From Clostridiales bacterium (GTDB lineage: Bacteria > Bacillota > Clostridia > Oscillospirales > QAMX01): 13,289 nt of DNA. This document shows, piece after piece, positions 6,884-13,289 of this stretch. The notes beneath the pieces were generated by a model, which did not search any database, had not been told where the DNA came from, and was given only the letters and a program-made list of their open reading frames with translations. The translations under genes and the position numbers were made by a program. The DNA lies in contig JAAZBA010000181.1 in NCBI GenBank assembly GCA_012514045.1, forward strand, positions 1 to 13,289, in the 5' to 3' direction. Numbering within the stretch: the stretch's first letter is position 1; each line of letters starts with the position of its first letter.

Positions 6884-7663
6884 CTACTCCCGAAATTCCT
6901 TATTGAACGCGGAGACGATATTGCTATAGTACGCGCCCAGCGCCACTACATCAGCGCCGATGGAGACAAAGCGGTAGCCTAAGTTATAAAGGTGGCGCAT
7001 ATTGCCGATTCCTCCCACGGTGCCTGCCAGCTTGCCGTGACGGAGAGCGGCTTCCGCTACGGCGATCCTTGCCTCCTCGATTTTTGGGTTAGAGAAGTCG
7101 AAAGGCGTGCCCAGAGACTGGGAGAAGTCGCCGGGACCGAAGAACAGCATGTCGATACCGTCCACAGCGGCGATCTCATCAAGCTCCGCAAGGGGCTCCA
7201 CGTCTTCAATCTGTATAATCGTAAGCCTTTCGCTGTTGGATCCCCGGATATACGCCTCCCCATCAACCAGACAGTAGCTGCCGTCGGCGTTGCCTCCGTC
7301 AATGGGACGGAGTCCCACGGGGTAGAACTTTGTTCTTCTCGCCACCATCTTAGCGTCCTCAAGGCTCATGATATGTGGCACCATAATTCCCGAGGCGTCA
7401 AGCTCCAGAGGGCGGATATAGTTTGAGTACTCTCCTCTCGGTGTGCGCACGATGATCTCCGCGCCGTATGCCTTGGCGGCAAGCACCTGCTTGGACACTA
7501 CGGCATAGTCTGAGGGTGTATGCTCCATGTCCACCCATACGCAGTCGAAGCCGCACATGGCGGCGATCTCCACCGGGATCGAGTCCATCATGTTTATTTT
7601 TACGCAGGAGACCATCTCTCCCCGGCGCAGCTTTTCAAGCATCTTGTTCTTGCGAAATTCCAT
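6884..7663 (-). CDS. HpcH/HpaI-family aldolase (2-keto-3-deoxy acid aldolase type), copy 2
   Basis: A metal-dependent class II aldolase, 259 aa, of the HpcH/HpaI/RhmA family, which splits or forms 2-keto-3-deoxy (sugar) acids with pyruvate or a similar keto acid. The catalytic set is visible: His48 (WVDMEHTPSD), Arg73 (IIVRTPRG), and metal ligands Glu153 (IIQIEDVEPL) and Asp179 (FFGPGDFSQSLG). I chose ATG 7663, not the ATG at 7693: it has an AGGAGAG site at ideal spacing, and that site overlaps the TAG stop of the upstream oxidoreductase, while the 7693 start would add ten unrelated residues inside that gene. It differs strongly from the first aldolase of the operon, so the two are probably not redundant. 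RhmA-like 2-keto-3-deoxy-L-rhamnonate aldolase is one possible identity. Confidence 0.9.
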   Translation of the reverse strand: MEFRKNKMLEKLRRGEMVSCVKINMMDSIPVEIAAMCGFDCVWVDMEHTPSDYAVVSKQVLAAKAYGAEIIVRTPRGEYSNYIRPLELDASGIMVPHIMSLEDAKMVARRTKFYPVGLRPIDGGNADGSYCLVDGEAYIRGSNSERLTIIQIEDVEPLAELDEIAAVDGIDMLFFGPGDFSQSLGTPFDFSNPKIEEARIAVAEAALRHGKLAGTVGGIGNMRHLYNLGYRFVSIGADVVALGAYYSNIVSAFNKEFRE

Positions 7664-7673
7664 TTTTTCTCTC

Positions 7674-8621
7674 CTATAGCACAATATCCTCAAGCAGGAT
7701 CTCGTTCCCGCCGTTTTTACGGCTCATTATGCCGCCGATGATGATTTTCATCAGCTCAACTGTTTCGTCGAAGGGGTAAGGGCGCGCGCCGGTGCGCAGA
7801 TAGTTTACAAAAACCTCAAGCTGACGCTTGAAGGACCCGTAGGAATCCTGTGTCTTCACTATAGTCGAGCCCCGGTTGCCGCATATCATGGTGCCGCAGC
7901 CGGAGATATCGCAGACGCTTGCGATGTTAACGTCGCAGCCGGATTGGTGGCGCAGGTGGATGATGTTGTTTTCATACGTTCCGCTGTTTCGTACGCTTGC
8001 AAAACCGGGACCGAGGAGAGGATACACATGCTCGAGGGCATGGATGCCATACCGCTCCCAGGTTTTAGGCACGGTGGTGCAGATATACCGCAGCTCGCCA
8101 AACTCGTATGTCCTGCCGTAGTATATCATCATTTCTTTGCAGTAGCGCATGGAAGAGGAGGACATGATCTCCGCGCCGTTTTTTACCCAGTCCGCGAAAA
8201 CACGCAGATCCTCGATGTTGTCCGCCAGGGGTTTGTCCACAAATATGGGAAGTCCCGCCTCCACGAAGGGGCGGCAGCGCCATACATGCTCCCAACCCTT
8301 GTCGGTGGCGACAATCACCGCGTCCACCTCCCCGATCACATCCTCGGGACGTGATACTATATTGGGGATAAGGGAAGCTTTCGCGACCTTTTTTCCGTCC
8401 TCCGGATCATCGGTCCAGATGTGGGTTACCTTTGCGTTCTCAATCCCGAATGTGCCCGGGGGCTGCTTCGACAGGTAGTCCGGGATCACCGGGAAAGGGC
8501 AGGACGCCATCTCCTCTTTGTCGTAGCCGTTGAACATGGCAGACCAGGAGTAGGGGTGACCGTTTCCGTCCACCATGCCGAGCATGGCGATCTTTATGTC
8601 TTTTTTAGTTATCGGAAGCAT
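7674..8621 (-). CDS. Gfo/Idh/MocA-type oxidoreductase, divergent
   Basis: A 315-aa NAD(P)-dependent oxidoreductase of the glucose-fructose oxidoreductase/inositol dehydrogenase family; typical members oxidise a sugar or cyclitol hydroxyl. Evidence: an N-terminal Rossmann strand (IKIAMLGM 9-16), EVDAVIVAT (98-106), the cofactor motif FVDKPLA with Lys130 in place of the usual EKP, and a C-terminal beta-sheet domain with GIHALE around His194. Oddities: the classical GxGxxG loop is replaced by GMVDGNGHPYSW, a ~40-residue insertion (SAMFNGYD...TFG) follows it, and the usual Asp of the DxGxH motif reads Arg190. The length is a little short. An AAAGGAG site precedes ATG 8621, 63 nt after the first aldolase. 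The fold is fairly sure; the activity could differ from standard relatives. Confidence 0.85.
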   Translation of the reverse strand: MLPITKKDIKIAMLGMVDGNGHPYSWSAMFNGYDKEEMASCPFPVIPDYLSKQPPGTFGIENAKVTHIWTDDPEDGKKVAKASLIPNIVSRPEDVIGEVDAVIVATDKGWEHVWRCRPFVEAGLPIFVDKPLADNIEDLRVFADWVKNGAEIMSSSSMRYCKEMMIYYGRTYEFGELRYICTTVPKTWERYGIHALEHVYPLLGPGFASVRNSGTYENNIIHLRHQSGCDVNIASVCDISGCGTMICGNRGSTIVKTQDSYGSFKRQLEVFVNYLRTGARPYPFDETVELMKIIIGGIMSRKNGGNEILLEDIVL

Positions 8622-8684
8622 AACAGCACTCCTTTTACCATATATTCCCTGACGGGTTTTATATTATTCATTATATATATGCTT

Positions 8685-9446
8685 CTATTTGAGATCTTCC
8701 GCAAATTGCAGGGCGGAGGAGACTCCCGACGCGAGGAGAGACACGTCGGAGGCGGTCCACAGAACGTTCATGCCCCTCTCCCGCCACTTTTTGGCGAGGG
8801 AAAGGTCATCGCAGTAGATGCCGCAGGAGGTTTTGCACTCCCCGCAGATCTCGATCACTTTCATTATGTTGCCGGTGACCACCTCGCCGTGGATATCAAG
8901 GGGCGCGCCGCTGAGGAAGGACATGTCATAGGGGCCGATTATAACGGCGGCGATTTCGTTTCCGTAGGTCGAGAGTATCGCAGGCAGGTTTTCGATGCCC
9001 TTGGGGGACTCGATCTGAATGAGTATGGAGCGGCCAACCTGGAACTCGGAAACGGATTCGCCCTTTCTCCACTGGTTCGCGCCGCCGCAGCCTTTCCGTC
9101 CGATGGGAGGAAAGCGCACAGCGTCGATGGCGGTCCTCACCTGCTCGAGGGTTTCGGTACGGGGAAGGAGGATGCCGTCAGCGCCCATGTCGATTTGCTT
9201 TGCGATAAGGTGATACATGGCGTCCTGTACACGGACAATGGTGGGTATGTCAAGTTTGCGGCAGATATCAAGATAGGGGGCGATCATCTCTCCGGAGATA
9301 CTGCCGTGCTCAAGGTCGAAGAGAATGAAATCCACCCCGTCCCGGGCGTAGCCTCTAAGCACGTTGGGGTCAAGAATAGAGGTGGTAAAGCCGAATACAA
9401 GGTCGCGGTTTCTGAATTTCTTCGTCAGGTTCGTAATACGTCCCAT
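8685..9446 (-). CDS. HpcH/HpaI-family aldolase (2-keto-3-deoxy acid aldolase type), copy 1
   Basis: First gene of the leftward operon, 253 aa, soluble class II aldolase of the HpcH/HpaI family. The active-site residues are all present: His47 (LFDLEHGSIS), Arg72 (TIVRVQ), and metal ligands Glu146 (LIQIESPKG) and Asp174 (IIGPYDMSFLSG). The GADGILLPRTETLEQV and GRKGCGGANQW segments are typical. An AAAGAGGA ribosome site sits ahead of ATG 9446, and a good promoter lies about 50 nt further upstream. Likely reaction: reversible cleavage of a 2-keto-3-deoxy or 4-hydroxy-2-keto acid to pyruvate (or a relative) and an aldehyde. It shares the fold and motifs, but little overall sequence, with the other aldolase two genes downstream. 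Confidence 0.92.
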   Translation of the reverse strand: MGRITNLTKKFRNRDLVFGFTTSILDPNVLRGYARDGVDFILFDLEHGSISGEMIAPYLDICRKLDIPTIVRVQDAMYHLIAKQIDMGADGILLPRTETLEQVRTAIDAVRFPPIGRKGCGGANQWRKGESVSEFQVGRSILIQIESPKGIENLPAILSTYGNEIAAVIIGPYDMSFLSGAPLDIHGEVVTGNIMKVIEICGECKTSCGIYCDDLSLAKKWRERGMNVLWTASDVSLLASGVSSALQFAEDLK

Positions 9447-9484
9447 GTGTAATCCTCTCTTTCGATATATACATTATATATATA

Positions 9485-9512
9485 AGGTGTCTTGCAGGGT
9501 TAGTATACACCT
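9485..9512. promoter_or_regulatory. Candidate operator dyad overlapping the leftward -10 box
   Basis: AGGTGT (9485-9490) and ACACCT (9507-9512) form a perfect 6-bp inverted repeat with a 16-bp spacer. One arm touches the -10 box and the other lies just after the expected transcription start, a position suited to a repressor. No regulator gene is seen nearby. The dyad is short and could be chance. Confidence 0.3.
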
Positions 9513-9530
9513 ATTTTATGGTTAGGTCAA
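9502..9530 (-). promoter_or_regulatory. Sigma-A-type promoter of the leftward seven-gene operon
   Basis: Read on the minus strand: -35 TTGACC (9525-9530), a spacer of exactly 17 bp, and -10 TATACT (9502-9507). Transcription would begin near 9495, giving a leader of about 50 nt before ATG 9446. The leader is very A/T-rich (about 9464-9484). Confidence 0.75.
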
Positions 9531-9540
9531 GCGGCGAATG

Positions 9541-9632
9541 TTTCCTTTGGAAATGATCAACTGGACATTTTTTCTTTTGGAAACAATGTCTCGCAGAAAA
9601 GTCCTTTAGAAAACAATATTTCTTTGAAGAAT
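9541..9632. repeat. Array of short TTTC..GAAA dyads between divergent promoters
   Basis: Three related units begin at about 9541 (TTTCCTTTGGAAA), 9571 (TTTCTTTTGGAAAC) and 9602 (TCCTTTAGAAAAC), spaced about 30 bp, close to three helical turns. A fourth, divergent but perfectly palindromic unit TTCTTTGAAGAA lies at 9620-9631. Each unit is itself a small inverted repeat. The array starts 10 bp upstream of the leftward -35 box and ends 55 bp upstream of the rightward -35 box, so it may be a set of regulator sites. Units are degenerate and A/T-rich; function is inferred. Confidence 0.5.
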
Positions 9633-9648
9633 GAATACATTAACCCGC

Positions 9649-9660
9649 TGTAATATTACA
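9649..9660. promoter_or_regulatory. Perfect 12-bp palindrome upstream of the surface-protein promoter
   Basis: TGTAATATTACA is fully self-complementary and ends 26 bp before the -35 box of the rightward promoter. A related half, TGTTACA, follows at 9665-9671. This is the shape of an operator, but the A/T richness lowers confidence. Confidence 0.35.
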
Positions 9661-9686
9661 ATTATGTTACATATACCTCCAATCCA

Positions 9687-9714
9687 TTGACTTTTGCTTG
9701 AATTATAGTATAAT
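9687..9714 (+). promoter_or_regulatory. Sigma-A-type promoter of the surface-protein gene
   Basis: -35 TTGACT (9687-9692), 16-bp spacer, perfect -10 TATAAT (9709-9714). Expected start is near 9721, leaving a ~53-nt leader. Near-consensus boxes fit a strongly expressed gene. Confidence 0.8.
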
Positions 9715-9773
9715 GTTAAATGCCGGGGGAATTGTATCTCCTGAGCAAAACAAAACAAGGAGGAATGCTATCC

Positions 9774-12700
9774 ATGAGAAACCTTAAGAAGGTTCTCGCG
9801 CTGATGCTCGCTCTCGCGATGGCTCTGTCCGTAATGGCAGGCGCTTTCACAGTACCCGAGTTATCAGAAGAGGCAAAGGCTGAGTGTGAAACACTTACCG
9901 CTGCCCAGAAAGACGCTTTCTTTGTAATCTCCGAGCTCGGAATTGCAAAGGGCTACACAGACGGTTCATTCAGACCGGAATCCAATCTAACCCGCGCGGA
10001 GTTCGCCACAATGGTATACCGCGCAAAAACAGGTGATGTCAACGACACCAATACACTGTTCTCCAGCGCCAGTGTAGCGATGTTCAAAGACAGCATCGAC
10101 GCTTGGGCAGTTCCGTACATTGCTTATGCGTATTCCGCAGGCATTGTTGTCGGTTATCCCGACGGAACATTCAAGCCGAATCAGGCCGTAACAGGTCTTG
10201 AAGCCGCAAAGATGCTGCTTACAGCCCTTGGTTACGACGCTGAGATCGAAGGCCTTGTCGGCCCGACGTTCTTCACGAACACAATCAAGCTTGGCACAGC
10301 CGTTGGACTTTTCAAGGGCGTAGCCGGCGACCTTTATGCGCCTATTTCCCGCGCTGACGCGTTCGTAATGTTCTGCAACGCGCTGTACGCGAACACAGTA
10401 ACATACATCGGCGGCGTAGCGACACCGAAGACAAAGACACTTAACTCCAACGACACAATCACACTCGGCGAAGAGGGCTTTGACCTTCTCGACGTAGAGG
10501 CTGTTCTCGTTGCGACATCCGATGCAGCCCTCGGCGCATACTGGAGAGACGTTATTGTTGACGGCACAGCTAAGTCCCTTGTATACGAGCAGTATGAGAA
10601 GGCTCCCGCCGGATATGCCCGCTTCGTATACAGAGACTATGTAGCCACAGGTGCAGCCAACTACGGCGCGTACTATCAGGACAGACTCATCACCGTTGCT
10701 CTGGGCGACCAGGTTGCGGAGTTCATCGAGCTTGGCGAGGCTTACAGAATCCTTACCACAGCCGTTAACGAAGTATACAACGAGAATGAGTACCGCATCC
10801 TTTACAGCTATCCCGTAGCGAAGGCCAACAGCTCCAGCTACAAGGTAACAAACGGCTCAGTCGACGGACTGAAGGCTGAAGTTATCGACGCGATGGAGAA
10901 GAGAGCCGCCGCTCTGGTAGAAGCTGACGACAAGAAGGACTTCACAATCTGGGTAAACGGCGTTGCCACCTCTTTTGAGGACGCGAAAGCCTATGCCGGC
11001 AAGAAGTCCACAGCTCCCTACAAGTCAGTTGACAACGACAACGACGGTGTAGTAGACTCCCTTTTCATCTATGACTACACAATCGGCACAGTCAAGGCTA
11101 TAGCCGACGAAACAATCACAATCGTAGGCTCCGGACTCGGCACAATCAAGAAGGCCGACTTCGCTGTACTTCCCACACTCGCGGCTGGCGACTATGTTGC
11201 TATCTACAAGGCGGCCGGCAAGTACTACGCCAAGAAGCTCGATGTAGCCGAAGCCAATGTAACAGGCTATGACGGCACGAACTTCACAATCAACGGCTCC
11301 AAGTACGTATTCGGCGCTTATACATCCGACAGCTCCAAGTCCCTTGTAGGCGCGGGCGCCGGAGCTCTTACAGAGACAAAGTATAAGTACGTCTTCGACG
11401 GCAAGTACATCGTAAACGTTGAGCTTACCGAGAACACAAGATACGCGAAGTACGCTCTTCTGAGCCACAACGTAGAGGCTCTTCTTGCGATCTTCAACGC
11501 CAAGTACCTCAACTACGCTCCCGTAACTCTTTACACAGAGGACAACGAGTATGTAACAGCCTATGTAAAGGGCATCAACGGCGTACAGAACTACAACAGC
11601 GGCATGAATTTCGCTAAGTTCATCGCTGAGAACCTCAACATCGAGTACTCCGTGCTTGCCCAGATGATAGAGAACATCGACATCATCCTTGAGGCGGCAG
11701 TAAGAGACGCGATAATCGACACACCCGAAACAGATGAAGCGCTTGATGAAATAATTGACGAGTACGGACTTGATTCAATTCTGAAGCTCCTCAAGTTCAT
11801 CACCACGCCTTCTCTCGTATCCTACCAGCTTGACGGCGACTATGTATATCTCGATATCATAGGCCCAATCAACTACAACTACAGCGGATTGAAGCAGCTG
11901 GGCGAGACATTCGACGGCTCCAAGATCTCCGATGACTACGACTTCATCTTCAACCGCGCGACCCAGACATGGGAAGGCAAGACAAAGAACAGCTGGATCT
12001 CCATGAAGGATACCCACGGCGTAGTGTTCGTAACATATGACGGCGGCATCATCTCCGCTATCACAGACGTTCTTGACACCGTAGTTCCCGGTGGCGTCAG
12101 AGACGCTGTTGAGCAGCTCATCAAGGACATCCTTAACGGCGATGCTCCTTTCCTGGCTCCCGAACCAGAACGGGCTGACTATCAGACTCAAAAAGAATAT
12201 GAAGACGCTGTAGAAGCTTATGAATTGGCGATTGACACCTATTTCGCCGATCTCTTCGCCGGCGAGGTAAATGTTCGCAACATCGTTTCGATCCTCGCGA
12301 ACCTCGTATCCTACGAGAAGACATACCGCGCCTACTACAACGGCGAATTCCAGCCCTCATACTACAACGATTTCGAAGCTAAGATCCACGACGGCGTGAA
12401 CGACTTCATCGTTTACACCACACAGAACGGCGTAAACTTCTTCAAGGCCGCTGTAATCTCCTTCGACCACGCGGTATATCCTCTCCCGGGACTTCCCACA
12501 ACACGTTCTTTTGATAACCTCGTTATTATCAAGAGCATAGCTGTTGACAGCTCCGACGGTTGGGTATACACATACACCACATACGCTCCCTGGAACGAAG
12601 CAGACCTGACCTTCAAGTCTGTGAAGTTTGCCGCTCCTCAGGCGCAGCCGAAGCTCAACACAGTCTGGAACCTGAAGACAAACGCTGACGGCGCAGTAAC

Positions 12701-13289
12701 AGGCCACTATGCTGTTGACATGCTCAACAGCGGACTCCTCGAGGATACAGAGTACGTGCTCGGCACAAACGGCTTTGAGATGTACGGATACCTGGTAACC
12801 GGCTTCAACATGGACGTATTCGGCAACATCAACATGACGCTCACCAACATCGGCAAGTACGACGCTCTTGCTCCTGTGTTTGTCAACGGTGATGTACTTG
12901 TTCAGAGACGGGCGCCATTACAGGAAGGGTTCCAATTCCCGCCCACACAGATTGTTGATGTGCTCGCTTCCGACACATACACAATCAATGTGAAGGCCGA
13001 CGCTGATGTATGGTTCTTCGAGGCCGACGAAAACGGCAAGCTCACAGCCAAGAACTGGATGAGCTACATCAACTACGATTATAACAACGCTCCTGTCGAT
13101 GACAAGTTCGTCGCGTTCGTAGACATGAACCCCACAACCCAGACAGCCAACCGTCTGATCATTGTTGCCGGCGCCTACGCTGATAAGCTTTCCATCAACA
13201 AGTTTACAGTAGTCGCAGATTGCACATACAACACCCTTACAAAGAAGGCTGAGTATGCTTTCGGCAACACACTCTACACAATCGCCGAC
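9774..13289 (+). CDS. SLH-domain S-layer/surface protein (3' partial, at least 1172 aa)
   Basis: The frame is open without a stop from ATG 9774 to the window end. This ATG is chosen over the in-frame one at 9765 because AAGGAGG (9757-9763) is 10 nt before it and only 1 nt before the other. Residues 1-24 are a Sec signal peptide (MRNLKK, then a hydrophobic Ala/Leu/Met core, MAGA). Three SLH repeats follow: about 48-87 (GYTDGSFRPESNLTRAEFA), 103-154 (VVGYPDGTFKPNQAVTGLEAA) and a weaker one at 172-206 (APISRADAFVMF). These bind cell-wall polysaccharide and anchor the protein outside the cell. The rest is a long Thr/Val/Tyr-rich, beta-rich region with no enzyme motif, plus an acidic Ca-binding-like loop DNDNDGVVD (420-428). 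Codon use is strongly biased (ACA, GTA, GGC, AAG, AAC, TAC), as in abundant proteins. Probably the S-layer protein or a major surface protein. Confidence 0.92.
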   Translation, partial: MRNLKKVLALMLALAMALSVMAGAFTVPELSEEAKAECETLTAAQKDAFFVISELGIAKGYTDGSFRPESNLTRAEFATMVYRAKTGDVNDTNTLFSSASVAMFKDSIDAWAVPYIAYAYSAGIVVGYPDGTFKPNQAVTGLEAAKMLLTALGYDAEIEGLVGPTFFTNTIKLGTAVGLFKGVAGDLYAPISRADAFVMFCNALYANTVTYIGGVATPKTKTLNSNDTITLGEEGFDLLDVEAVLVATSDAALGAYWRDVIVDGTAKSLVYEQYEKAPAGYARFVYRDYVATGAANYGAYYQDRLITVALGDQVAEFIELGEAYRILTTAVNEVYNENEYRILYSYPVAKANSSSYKVTNGSVDGLKAEVIDAMEKRAAALVEADDKKDFTIWVNGVATSFEDAKAYAGKKSTAPYKSVDNDNDGVVDSLFIYDYTIGTVKAIADETITIVGSGLGTIKKADFAVLPTLAAGDYVAIYKAAGKYYAKKLDVAEANVTGYDGTNFTINGSKYVFGAYTSDSSKSLVGAGAGALTETKYKYVFDGKYIVNVELTENTRYAKYALLSHNVEALLAIFNAKYLNYAPVTLYTEDNEYVTAYVKGINGVQNYNSGMNFAKFIAENLNIEYSVLAQMIENIDIILEAAVRDAIIDTPETDEALDEIIDEYGLDSILKLLKFITTPSLVSYQLDGDYVYLDIIGPINYNYSGLKQLGETFDGSKISDDYDFIFNRATQTWEGKTKNSWISMKDTHGVVFVTYDGGIISAITDVLDTVVPGGVRDAVEQLIKDILNGDAPFLAPEPERADYQTQKEYEDAVEAYELAIDTYFADLFAGEVNVRNIVSILANLVSYEKTYRAYYNGEFQPSYYNDFEAKIHDGVNDFIVYTTQNGVNFFKAAVISFDHAVYPLPGLPTTRSFDNLVIIKSIAVDSSDGWVYTYTTYAPWNEADLTFKSVKFAAPQAQPKLNTVWNLKTNADGAVTGHYAVDMLNSGLLEDTEYVLGTNGFEMYGYLVTGFNMDVFGNINMTLTNIGKYDALAPVFVNGDVLVQRRAPLQEGFQFPPTQIVDVLASDTYTINVKADADVWFFEADENGKLTAKNWMSYINYDYNNAPVDDKFVAFVDMNPTTQTANRLIIVAGAYADKLSINKFTVVADCTYNTLTKKAEYAFGNTLYTIAD

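Larger units (their letters stand above)
9447..9773. other. Divergent intergenic region (327 bp), non-coding
   Basis: No credible gene lies here. It holds the leftward promoter and its A/T-rich leader, the dyad array, a perfect 12-bp palindrome TGTAATATTACA (9649-9660), the rightward promoter, and the leader and ribosome site of the surface-protein gene. Confidence 0.8.

Noticed and set aside
7664..7693. Upstream ATG at 7693 for the second aldolase
   Set aside because: It would add ten unrelated residues overlapping the previous gene and lacks the well-spaced AGGAGAG site that serves ATG 7663.
8670..8698. Internal promoter ahead of the Gfo/Idh/MocA gene (TATAAT on the minus strand at 8670-8675)
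   Set aside because: No -35-like hexamer lies 16-18 bp upstream and there is no extended -10; the match comes from a simple A/T run.
8421..9452. Open frame of 343 codons on the plus strand
   Set aside because: It runs antisense across two clear enzyme genes and the gap between them, and its translation has no recognisable domain.
9765..9767. In-frame ATG at 9765 as the start of the surface protein
   Set aside because: It is only 1 nt from the AGGAGG site, too close for initiation; ATG 9774 has normal spacing and opens directly with the MRNLKK signal-peptide start.
11025..11468. Minus-strand open frame opposite the surface-protein gene, and several similar ones to 12707
   Set aside because: The plus-strand frame is continuous with signal peptide and SLH repeats. 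The minus frames arise from its strong codon bias and encode Val/Tyr/Cys-rich nonsense.

Overview
The window looks like chromosomal DNA of a Gram-positive member of the Bacillota, most likely a clostridial (Oscillospirales-like) anaerobe. This is inferred, not proven. The grounds are a short Sec signal peptide of the clostridial type on an SLH-domain surface protein, strong AGGAGG-type ribosome binding sites, sigma-A promoters of near-consensus sequence, and a polar amino-acid ABC transporter of the GlnPQ/HisMQ type. No RNA genes, CRISPR arrays or transposase genes were seen.

Left part (1-2199, plus strand): the end of an amino-acid ABC uptake operon. It holds a substrate-binding protein with two tandem ligand-binding domains (5' end outside the window, and the second domain cut short), a membrane permease, and an ATPase whose start overlaps the permease stop by 4 nt. 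It ends in a perfect 12-bp stem hairpin (2230-2261), probably a terminator, which also lies downstream of the convergent operon. Next to it, at about 2272-2351, is a compact multi-hairpin element closed by an 8-bp inverted repeat. It resembles a dispersed palindromic repeat or a structured RNA.

Middle part (2427-9446, minus strand): a seven-gene, tightly packed operon read right to left from a good promoter at about 9502-9530. In transcription order it encodes an HpcH/HpaI-family aldolase, a Gfo/Idh/MocA-type oxidoreductase, a second HpcH/HpaI-family aldolase, a short-chain dehydrogenase, an aldo/keto reductase, a large cytoplasmic beta-propeller-like protein, and an aldo/keto-reductase-fold protein that appears to lack the catalytic tetrad. 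Together these look like a pathway for carbohydrate or sugar-acid conversion: redox steps on a polyol, sugar or lactone, then retro-aldol cleavage of a 2-keto-3-deoxy acid to pyruvate or a related keto acid plus an aldehyde, which a reductase could handle. No dehydratase, kinase, sugar transporter or dedicated regulator is visible, so substrate and direction remain unknown. This gene set is the best candidate for an undescribed system here.

Right part (9447-13289): a 327-bp divergent intergenic region with a promoter for each direction, an array of short TTTC..GAAA dyads spaced about 30 bp apart, and a perfect 12-bp palindrome. It is followed by a very large SLH-domain surface (S-layer) protein gene on the plus strand that stays open to the end of the window (at least 1172 codons). 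That gene has strongly biased synonymous codon use, as expected for an abundant protein, broken by a few short patches of different codon use.
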